A stretch of 64,000 bases of DNA from Hydractinia symbiolongicarpus (lineage: Eukaryota; Cnidaria; Hydrozoa; Anthoathecata; Hydractiniidae): assembly GCF_029227915.1 (NCBI RefSeq), contig NC_079885.1, positions 26,661,001 to 26,725,000 of the forward strand, written 5' to 3'. The notes below the pieces were generated by a model, which had not been told where the DNA came from, ran no database searches, and saw nothing but the letters and a program-made list of their open reading frames with translations. Both the position numbers and the translations under genes were made by a program. Positions 38,101-46,547 of the stretch are shown here, piece by piece. Each line of letters begins with the position of its first letter. Position 1 is the stretch's first letter.

Positions 38101-39557
38101 AAGAAAAACAAAGACATTAATTTTAATTTACCATTTAATTTTGTTGCTCTTTTGAAATTAATAAATAAATTTTAAAGTTCAACTTTTCCGTCTTTTACTT
38201 CTTTAAATGCTTTTGCTACTTTCGTTATATGAAATCACTTCCAGCATGTTCTTTCGCAAGCACAGAGTCAGCATGATATCTAATTATAGTTATGGTGATC
38301 AACTGCCACATGCAGACTTTGCTTTCTGAATATTTTTCAACAATCATTGCTTTACAACTCAGACATTAATCTGTATAGTTTTAAAACATTGCCATAGAAA
38401 CAGGACATCACAAAGCTTGTTATTGTTTTGTTTAGGGGGGAATGTTTTAAGATCAAAGCAACAATAATAACGTGAGGGATTTTTTTATAAAAAAACAGTT
38501 TAATGTTTAATGATATATTTTTTTTGAAAAATATAAAAATAAAAAATATTTACCTCTAAAAAAATATTTACAAAAAAGTTATTAATTGAAAGAGTTTTAT
38601 GACTATAACTTGCATGTTTTATAATTTTTCTTTGTTCTGTTGCTACGTCGTATACTTTTTTTTTAAAAAATAATGAATAATGAACGCATCTCACATTTTA
38701 GTTTCGTCGCAACAAATTACTTGCTTTTCAAAACATGGCAAAATTGAATGTAGTCTACCACGGACGCGAAACTAGCATGAATAGTTACACAGAACAATAA
38801 CATTGGAAAGCTTTTGTTTTTTTAAGAAAATAATTGCCTCCCTGATAAACAATGACGCCACACGATGGATTGTTTAATCACAATAGGTTGCAAGATCAAT
38901 TTTAGCAATCTATTTTGTGTGAACAATTTTAAAAATTTTAATTGCAGTAATTAAATATAAAAGTCGCAACAAATTACTTGCTTTTCAAAACATGGCAAAA
39001 TTAGTGTTGCTGTATGCGAGTTCTATGATTATTCGAGAAAAAAATGGAACAAAAATGAGCACACGCTATCACACGCCATTGAAAATTATGATGTGCGAAC
39101 AACGCACGCCTCAAAATTATTAAGAAGTATCATGACGTGCGAAGCTCACACGCCAGCATTTTTCTTCCTGACAAGGCCCGAGTCATTTAATAGTTGTGAA
39201 CAATGCTTCTCATATGTTTCTTAAATTAATTGCGCTGGAATCTTTTTAAGTAATTAAATCAACAATACATTCTAGCGCAATGTATTATAAAACTTCGCAA
39301 AAGATTTTTATTATTTATATACTTCACGCTAATACTTAAGGGAATAGCTTATCAATACATTTATACGATGCATCTTGCTATTACAAGAAATATAATTGCT
39401 CTGAAATTTCTTCGCTAGCGCATTGTTTTTTAACACGCAAATATAAACTCGCAAAACCCTTAAGGGATTTAATTATAACAAAAGACAAACGACTGCCGTC
39501 CTCCACGCAAAGGTTAATATTAGCGTGTACGGGGTAGATTACATTCAGACTGTACTG
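32184..39557. mobile_element. TA-flanked large element gamma, 7374 bp
   Basis: Ends are TA|CAGTACAGTCTGAATGTA at left (TA 32182-32183) and its inverse at right (TA 39558-39559), with about 25 bp of terminal inverted repeat. The 2-bp TA duplication and the CAGT termini are as in Tc1/mariner/pogo elements. The interior is 4 full plus 1 partial tandem 1.6-kb units (32195-39001), then about 550 bp of unique right-end sequence rich in GTGCGAA/TTCGCAC-type motifs. No transposase frame is present. The terminal 10 bp and the minisatellite tie it to elements alpha and beta. Confidence 0.75.
32195..39001. repeat. Tandem array of ~1.6-kb units (1598, 1598, 1704, 1651 bp and a deleted fifth)
   Basis: Unit starts (GAATGTAGTCTACCACGGAC) fall at 32195, 33793, 35391, 37095 and 38746. 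The size steps of 53 and 106 bp equal one and two extra units of the internal minisatellite: 5, 5, 7 and 6 units respectively. Unit 5 keeps its first ~218 bp and last ~38 bp (38746-39001), a large internal deletion. Units are nearly identical. Unit 1 differs from the rest at shared sites (CTTTTGTTTTGTTAAG in place of CTTTTGTTTTTTTAAG; TGTGCGAAC in place of TGTGTGAAC). The four identical pairs of 73- and 64-codon minus-strand frames inside are copied with the DNA and are not taken as genes. Confidence 0.9.
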
Positions 39558-39559
39558 TA

Positions 39560-40957
39560 CCTTGTGTGTCATATAAAATATTATATTCAAGTGAAAGTCA
39601 AAAATTAAAGTAAAAAATCAAAGTCAAAAACAAGAACTTCTATTTCAGCAACTTCTTCCTTCATCACTAGATTTCACCGTTTGTCTCAGATCTTCCTAAT
39701 TAGTTATATGTACATCAGTGGTTATCCTACTTTACTATCAATGGGGGAGCCCTGCCAGGGTGTGTGTAAATAATTGTGCAATGTTAAATCAATGTTTAGC
39801 TAACTATCTGCCTACCACAAAGGATGGAAAATGGTTTGGGTGAAACCAGAAACCTCTACTTTCAGCTGCACCTAGAGGCAAGCAAGGATTTACATGCAGT
39901 GTTGTGTTGTTTCATAATATTCCTTGAAAAATTAGCTAGATAGTATGGGCGTAGCTACGAGCTAGCTATACACAACGACAATTTAATTACTACCTATTTA
40001 CTTACGTACTATCAATGACCATTATCGTCATAATTAATAGTTAGCTAGCTATGCAAGGTCAGGCCAACAAGACAAGAGAAGAGAAGGTAAGAGAATACAA
40101 CAGGCCCTTCCAGCCAGTCCCCGGTTGTTTTGAAATCCGAGGCTTAAGTCCGTGACATATCTTCTAGATCTTTTGCGCATGAAACAAAATAGATATTAGT
40201 TAATATTGTATTTTATTACGCATATCTAGCTTGACCCAAAAACGTCGATTGCCTAAAAGGTATAAGCCTAAACAGGGGCAAGAAAGCGACCAAAGTAAGT
40301 GTTTTGTTTTTAATTAACATTCATTGCATGTTAACTAAGTATGCTTTTCGTTGATTTTATACTTATATGTTTCTTTTTTCTGATAATTTTAAAGATAGCT
40401 GGGCTAGCTAGCTAGCACTTTAACCAACTTGGAAAGACCATACACCATGTTAAAGTTAATTTTGTTAGCCATTAGCCAATGTCAATGAGATTGATAATAA
40501 TCTAGATTGATAATAATCTAGCTAGCCAGCTAAGTATATTTAAGGCTCATAGCTATTTTAGCTATAATGCATGCTATTTTTGTGTTTCCATTTTGTTTTT
40601 ATTTGGTTAGAAGTTGTGGAGTGTGCGCTGGTGTACTGTTCTGGTTCTGCTGCCCAGATTTGGCAATAACAGCCTGTTTATATAACAGCACAGCAGGATT
40701 ATGTACGCATGGCCCGATTATGTTTTTTTTACCCTGATTATGTCATGGTGACCGGATTATGAACGTTAATATACTGTTCCAGGGCTGGACAGGCAGGCTG
40801 TGATTAGCATTTTCTTCAAACTTTTGTGAATGAAATATTGACTAGACATGTGGCTAAAGAAAAAAGTTTTGACGTAATTTTTCTCTGCAGGATAAAACAC
40901 CATACATGGAATCACAGTCCCGATATTTACTTGATTACGTAATGCCCCATGCGCGCG
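39560..40957. other. Gene-free stretch
   Basis: No gene is supported. GCTAGCTA microsatellite patches occur at about 39935-39970, 40040-40055 and 40400-40415. A short direct repeat, ATTGATAATAATCTAG, is doubled at 40490-40523. Confidence 0.55.
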
Positions 40958-40962
40958 CAGAA

Positions 40963-41310
40963 GATAGATAGATAGATGTGCATATTTTACATGGCTAGCC
41001 TCACAAATATCGAGGGATATACCCTGTCTATTATTTCCAGGAGGGGCCATGGCTTAGATGGAGAGTCCTAGAGTATTTAAAGCTCATTTTGAGCTACGCA
41101 GACCCAATTAGAGCCCGCGCTCTACTAGACAACTCCCTGCAACATCCAACGGCCCACACAGTGTGCCATCTTCCCAATTTCCCTCACATGGCTTGGGTTA
41201 ACCCGGGGCTATGGTAACATTCACTCGCCAGTGTTGAATCGCCGTCAAGAGGAATCGAACCCCGGTCTCCCCCACAGAGTACGAGAGCTATAACCACTAA
41301 TCTACGGCGC
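40963..41310 (-). mobile_element. tRNA-derived SINE, copy 3 (best preserved)
   Basis: 348 bp, flanked by CAGAA direct repeats (40958-40962 and 41311-41315). Minus strand, 5' to 3': a tRNA-like head of about 75 nt at the right end (41235-41310), a GC-rich body, and a (CTAT)n tail at 40963-40976. The head has an A box TAGATTAGTGG and a perfect B box GGTTCGATTCC. Its ends pair (CGCCGT with ACGGCG) as an acceptor stem. The stretch GCGGGAGACCGGGGTTCGAT resembles the 3' half of animal tRNA-Asp. Polymerase III promoter elements and the tail are the SINE hallmarks. Confidence 0.9.
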
Positions 41311-41401
41311 CAGAAATGGAGGTAAAAATGTAAACAAATTAAGTGGAAAAGTTACTTTCATTTCTGTGCGTGCCAAATAATGTTTTCAACTGTCGCACAT
41401 A

Positions 41402-41800
41402 CAGTACAGTCCAGATTTAAGCGTACGCGTAAGCCCAAGTTTTACACCTTTTTCTCGGAGGTGGTAGTTGTTTGTCTTTCGTTCTTATTAATTATCTTGC
41501 GAGTCTTGTAAGTCATTAACTTGCGCGTAATAAACAAAAGAATATTGATGAAAAAATAGCTTATTATAACTGCACGTAACTTTTGTTAAATAGTGTTAAC
41601 ATAACTATTCCCAATAGCATAATTGCCAATGTGACGCGAAGAGTCATTGTTTAATAGTTTTATTAAATAAAAGTTTTGCGTGGAAACTAAATAAAGTAGT
41701 GAGAAGGCATTATTGTTTGCGCGGGTTAAATAAAGCTTTTAAGCGATAGAAATTATTATATTTTAACAAAGATTGAAACTTTAGTTGTTCTCAAACTGAG
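41402..41800. mobile_element. End fragment of a TA-flanked element of the alpha/beta family
   Basis: TA|CAGTACAGTCCAGATTTA at 41400, then about 390 bp matching 43207-43545 (ACCTTTTTCTCGGAGGTGG; AAGCTTTTAAGCGATAGAAA). The match stops near 41800, before the minisatellite, so the rest of this copy is missing or replaced. Confidence 0.75.
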
Positions 41801-42139
41801 TGTTTTGATTTTTCCAGAATGTCAAAAGTTATATTTTTAGATTTTTTTACGTAGTTTATACAAAATTGTTTCGCAAATAAAATGTGAAACATTTAATTCG
41901 TTTCATGATACCATTATGAAACGATGTAAAAACAAGAAGCCCTGGGGGCTCTAAGAATTTCCGCGCGCTACCAAAATATTTGATGTAAACCTGCTAATTC
42001 GTTGTGTTATTGTGCCAAACATTCGAAGGGGTTTGGTGCATTGAAGATAAAGCACACCAGTGACATTATATCTTACAACAAACGCAAACAAAACGATTCA
42101 TGGTTGAAAGTCTTGCGATTGAAACGTTTATGTCTTAAA

Positions 42140-42510
42140 CGGCATTAGTTGACAAAAAATCAAAATTTTGATGTGACCATCATTTTCAGCATACTTTTTT
42201 TATTAACTGTGTCAATTTTTGTCGAAAATAAAGCAGTTTTAATTTTTGGACAAATTTTGGCCTGAAATGACATTTAGGTGACAAAAAATCAAACTTTTGT
42301 ACCATAATCATTTTCAGCATACTTAATTTGTTAACTGTGCCAGATTTAGCCGAAAATGAAGTGGTTTTAATTTTTGGACCAATTTTGGCCTATAATGGCA
42401 TTTAGGTGACAAAAATCAAAATTTTGATGTCACCATTATGTTCAGCATACTTTTTTTGTTAACTGTGCCAAATTTGGCGAAAACAAATACCAATTTTAGC
42501 CTGAAACGTC
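42140..42510. repeat. Tandem repeat, ~130 bp x 3
   Basis: Three copies of a unit containing GACAAAAAATCAAAATTTTG, TTCAGCATACTTTTTTTGTT, AACTGTGCCA and TTTTAATTTTTGGAC. Copies start near 42150, 42280 and 42408, and the third is shortened. Nothing in it is coding. Confidence 0.85.
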
Positions 42511-43547
42511 AATACGAGACTTCCCAGTAGTTAAGGAGCTTGGGTACGAAGTTTACATCTGTAACGGAGCAACGTGAAATCCCAGGGTCGATTTTTTCTC
42601 AAAAAATGCTCCGAAAGAAAAAAGCGACGGTTTTAAAGAATTTCCTATGCCTTCGGGCGCGGAAATTCAAAAATATTAAAACGATTTCCATACAATGAAA
42701 ATTTTTTCAATTATATAGTATCAAAACTGAAACGATCTTGGATAGGGTCCCTAAGCGTACATAATCTGGCCAATCCTGATTATTCAAATAAGGTTACCCT
42801 TAAGAAATAGTTTGCTTGAGGTAACCTGACTCAAAAAAATAAAACTCAAGTCTGGCGGTTGGGGAAATTATTTTTTTTGGTCCTTTTTCCAGACAATAAA
42901 ATTTACTAAAAAGCCCTGTCAAAGCAAAATTTTGTCCAATACGTGATGTAATACAGTGACTAACAGTTTTTCTAAGTTGTTCACATACCTCAAACCTACT
43001 TGAAACCACTTAGATTTCTGTTTTAGTTGAACAATTCTAAAACCCAGAATTATCCTGGTCCTTTTAATCCAGGAGCAGGCCTATTCATCGTAGCGAATTC
43101 ACCGACTCCTGACTTAGTTAAAAAAACTAATCTCTTTTGCCTGGCCCCTTCGTCGTTGGTACCCAAGTCTTACACAAGAAATCCAGCCATATGTGGTTCT
43201 TAACTACAGTACAGTCCAGATGTAAGCCTACGCGTACGCTAAAGTTTCACACCTTTTTCTCGGAGGTGGTAGTTGTTTGTCTTTTGTTCTTATTAATTAT
43301 CTTGCGAGTCTTGTAAGTCATTAACTTGCGCGTAATAAACAATAGATTATTGAAGAAAAATAGCTTATTATAACTGCGTGTAACTATTGTTAAATAAGTG
43401 TTAACATAACTATTAAACAAAAGTTTTACGTGGAAACTAAATAAACTAACGAGAAGGCATTGTTGGTTGCACGGGTTAAATAAAGCTTTTAAGCGATAGA
43501 AATTATTATATTTTAACAAATAATGAAACTTTAATTTTGATAGAAAA

Positions 43548-43840
43548 GCTATTTTAGATCGTGTTTTAGAAGTTTAAGAACGAAAAACAGCGATAGAAAT
43601 GTTTTTTTTAGATCGCATTTTAAAAGTTTAAAAACGAAAAACGGCGATAGAAATGTTTTTTTTTAGATCGCATTTTAAAAGTTTAAAAACGAAAAACAGC
43701 GATAGAAATGTTTTTTTTAGATCGCATTTTAAAAGTTTAAAAACGAAAAACGGCGATAGAAATGTTTTTTTTTAGATCGCATTTTAAAAGTTTAAAAACG
43801 AAAAACGGCGATAGAAATGTTTTTTTTAGATCGCATTTTT
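43548..43840 (+). repeat. 54-55 bp minisatellite, 5 units
   Basis: Near-identical units TTTTTTAGATCGCATTTTA, then AAAGTTTAAAAACGAAAAA, then CGGCGATAGAAATG. The steps between CGATAG motifs are 54, 55, 54 and 55 bp. This is the same family as the arrays inside alpha and gamma. Confidence 0.9.
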
Positions 43841-43869
43841 TCCTTGGTGTATTAGAGAATTATGATGTT

Positions 43870-44335
43870 TTTATTCATACCCTGAACGTCAGGTGTATGA
43901 GAGATGCCCTGAGCATCAGGCGCATCGACATGTCCTGAGCGTCAGGCACATGCTAATTACTGGTGTTTTATGAGATGCAATGAGCGTCAGATGCATCGAC
44001 ATGTCCTGAGCGTCAGGCACATGCTAATTGTGGTGTTTTCTTACGTGGTGTATTAGAGAATAATGATGTTTTTATTCATACCCTGAGCGTCAGGTGTATG
44101 AGAGATGCCCTGGGCGTCAGGCGCATCGACATGTCCTGAGCGTCAGGCACATGCTAATTACAGGTGTTTTTATTGAGATGCCCTGAGCGTTAGGTGCATC
44201 GACATGCCCTGAGCGTCACGTGCATGTTTCCTATTTAAGTGCTGCTGATTGAGATGGCCTGAGCGTCAGGTGCACCCCAATGAGCGTCAGAAAATATGGT
44301 GAAGACATGTATGCACGCCCTGAGCGTCAGGTACG
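43870..44335. repeat. Cluster of ~13 short palindromes, CCTGAGCGTCAGG
   Basis: About 13 copies of the dyad CCTGA-GCG-TCAGG (some with one or two changes) lie at irregular 25-60 bp spacing. Most are followed by a short palindrome-like context such as TGCATCGACATG or CACATGCTAATT. The 43848-43935 block is repeated at 44048-44137, so the cluster grew by larger duplications. It is more GC-rich than its surroundings and non-coding. Confidence 0.85.
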
Positions 44336-44651
44336 TTTCAACAATCACTTGTATCAACAAATTACTTGCCTAAAAGGCTGACGAAGGAGGCCCGACATAC
44401 CCAGATTTCCCCATATTGTGAACAGGAACCACAAGAAATATACGTTTTTTGTTATAATTGCAAATATGACGTTATACAATGCAATAACACAATATATTCA
44501 CCAAGTAATCGACTGGCACAGCCATATTTTATCTCGCCAACACTTTTAATACTCACAGCTGATAATCCATATACAGTCATTAACTGTGAATTAATTAAAT
44601 AAAGAAACTAGATAACCCTAAACAAAGTAAAATGTCAAAAAAAATTATACA

Positions 44652-45605
44652 CTACAGAGCCCTCACATCCCATAGCTTTGTGATCTTGTTAACATTAACA
44701 ATGTTAGTACACCAGTTTTTTAACACATTGTCACTCAAGTGGACATATCTACGATAACAGTCGCTAGACCATCTTCCTAGTATTTTTATAGCTGAATCAG
44801 GTATGCTGCAGGATGCCGCCGCTGATGCCCCTCCAATTCTAAAACTGTGTGTGTTTAAGTTAGCACTGCATTTGAGGGATACATTGAGCATGGCACTGAC
44901 GTATTTCCGAGTAGCAATTTCACCACTATGCAAAATAAACCAAGGACCGGGGACCAAACTGCGAAACGATAAGTAATGCGCAAATGCGTTTACGGAACAA
45001 AGGCATCCACCAATCCTGGCCAAACGGATCTTAATACCGGCTCTAAATGGATCAGTTTTTGAGCTTTTGATATAAGGGTACAGAATGTTATTGTCCTTTG
45101 AAAAACTAAAATCATGTGGTGATAAGTGTCTTAGAGGATCCCAGTGGTATTTTGTAGGAGAGACGTACTCAGATACTCGCAATAGGCCAGAAAACGCCAT
45201 TAACACTAAGCAACGCCACAAAGCCTTATCATAGTTAAGAAATTGGCTATCTTCCAAAAACGACAAAATCTCTGATAGATGAGCCGGGGTGATTGGCAGG
45301 CGAAGTGTAGGTATGTTAGGCAAGCTTCTCCGTATACCACGCATAGTGTATCTTAGTCTTATCATATTTGACATGGTGTTGTGGCCATTAATAACACTCT
45401 CATATTGTACTGCGGCAAGATAAACCTTTATGGTTGTATATTTGATCGTGGACGCAAGGTGCGTAGCAAAGAGTTGTAAAGTTGGTTCCTGAAGTGGAAA
45501 CAAAGGGGTTGACAATTGATAGCAAAATCTTTTATATGCACGGAAACCAGAACGATAAGTTAGTCTGGTGTTTGCTGAAAGCGCTGAATTTAAATAAAAT
45601 CTCAA
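44652..45605 (-). CDS. DIRS-type tyrosine recombinase, 317 codons
   Basis: Catalyses DNA strand exchange in integration of DIRS-like elements. The N-terminal core-binding domain is recognisable (SANTRLTYRSGFRAYKRFC, at about residues 10-28). The catalytic residues are in order: Arg in SGLLRVSEYV, His and Arg in NTHSFRIGG, and the nucleophile Tyr in the CYRRYVH segment after LGRWSSD. The frame is uninterrupted over its whole length. It overlaps the end of the RNase H frame by 4 nt and has no ATG at its edge (the first codon used is TTG), so it is probably translated from a fused, frameshifted or spliced message. It could still be active even though the RT of this copy is broken. Confidence 0.9.
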   Translation of the reverse strand: MRFYLNSALSANTRLTYRSGFRAYKRFCYQLSTPLFPLQEPTLQLFATHLASTIKYTTIKVYLAAVQYESVINGHNTMSNMIRLRYTMRGIRRSLPNIPTLRLPITPAHLSEILSFLEDSQFLNYDKALWRCLVLMAFSGLLRVSEYVSPTKYHWDPLRHLSPHDFSFSKDNNILYPYIKSSKTDPFRAGIKIRLARIGGCLCSVNAFAHYLSFRSLVPGPWFILHSGEIATRKYVSAMLNVSLKCSANLNTHSFRIGGASAAASCSIPDSAIKILGRWSSDCYRRYVHLSDNVLKNWCTNIVNVNKITKLWDVRAL

Positions 45606-46243
45606 TCAACCAGTAAGATTTCTGACATTGCTGGAGGAATTGGTGTGGGTAGCTTGTCTGCTTCTGGACACAACTCTCGGAATTTTGACACCTGCAAACG
45701 GGAAAGCAAATCAGCATAAACATTTCTCGCACCTATGACATGATGCATTAGCAAATTAATATTATTTCGAGCAGTAAAGAAAAACAATGTTCTAATTAAC
45801 CTCATAATATGCTTGCATTTACATGAACCTGTGCTCCAAATATGCACCAATGCCTCATTGTCTGTGAACAAGACAACCTGCTTATCCTTCCACCCGGCAC
45901 CCCAAGTATGCACAGCAACCACAATAGCCAAAAGCTCTGAAAATGTAATACTGTGTTTTTTTCTGGTGAAATTAATTGAGAACCATGAACCGTCATAGAA
46001 ACCACCCAAACCTATATTGGACGCTTCTGTAAACAAATTTAAACTGAAGGAATTAACTTTCTCTGACTGTATCATAGCCACACCATTCCAGGTTGGCAAG
46101 AACTCACACCACCATTCTATGTCCTTTCGCGATTCAGAAGTAATGCTAATATGATGGAACAAACTAGTCACAGATATGGAAAGATTAATCAGGCGCCTCA
46201 AGAACATGCTGCCACATTTAACGACCTTGCACGCGAAGGACAA
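45602..46243 (-). CDS. DIRS-like RNase H domain
   Basis: This is the RNase H part of the DIRS polyprotein, which degrades RNA in the RNA-DNA hybrid. Visible motifs are FTEASNIGLGGF (the first acidic position is Glu where Asp is usual), ITFSELLAIVVAV (Glu) and VLFTDNEALVHIW (Asp), then the ARNVYADLLSRL segment typical of retroelement RNase H ends. The frame ends by overlapping the recombinase frame. Upstream it connects to the RT C-terminal part, which carries a nonsense codon at 46322-46324, so this domain is not a stand-alone gene. Confidence 0.85.
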   Translation of the reverse strand: MSFACKVVKCGSMFLRRLINLSISVTSLFHHISITSESRKDIEWWCEFLPTWNGVAMIQSEKVNSFSLNLFTEASNIGLGGFYDGSWFSINFTRKKHSITFSELLAIVVAVHTWGAGWKDKQVVLFTDNEALVHIWSTGSCKCKHIMRLIRTLFFFTARNNINLLMHHVIGARNVYADLLSRLQVSKFRELCPEADKLPTPIPPAMSEILLVD

Positions 46244-46547
46244 CGACCCAATAAGAGATAATAATTCCTTTTTTGTACACTTTATATTTTCACGCCACAG
46301 TTGTAAAGTATTAATTAATGCCTAAAATTTATCGTTAGGTAAACGTATAATGAACTTACTAGTATCGATTTCTATGCCCAGGTAATAACCTGTGATGGTC
46401 CAACAAGCTTATCTGAGGCTAAAGGTACACCAAGTGCTGAAAGTACATCTTTAATTACTTTTAATGTTGTTAAACATGCCTCTCTTGTTTTCTCTCCTGT
46501 TATTAAATCATCTAAGTAGTGTAATAAGTTTTTTATAAAAGCAACAT
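46244..46547 (-). pseudogene. DIRS reverse transcriptase, C-terminal fragment
   Basis: Contains the polymerase catalytic YLDD in LLHYLDDLITGEKT, followed by ALGVPLASDKLVGPSQVIT. Two lesions follow: a frame change near 46370-46385 (the continuation LGIEIDTSKFIIRLPNDKF is in another frame) and an in-frame TAG at 46322-46324. It is separated from its N-terminal half by the LINE. Confidence 0.85.

Noticed and set aside
32906-38694. Four identical pairs of small minus-strand ORFs (73 and 64 codons)
   Set aside because: They are carried along by the tandem 1.6-kb DNA units. The identity is at DNA level, composition is low-complexity, and there is no independent sign of selection.
43870-44335. CRISPR-like array
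   Set aside because: Repeats are 13-bp palindromes at irregular spacing, spacers are themselves repeated, and the context is an animal transposon.
44366-44602. 78-codon ORF with four Cys upstream of the DIRS recombinase
   Set aside because: No ATG at the start, opposite strand to the element, no recognisable zinc-finger spacing.
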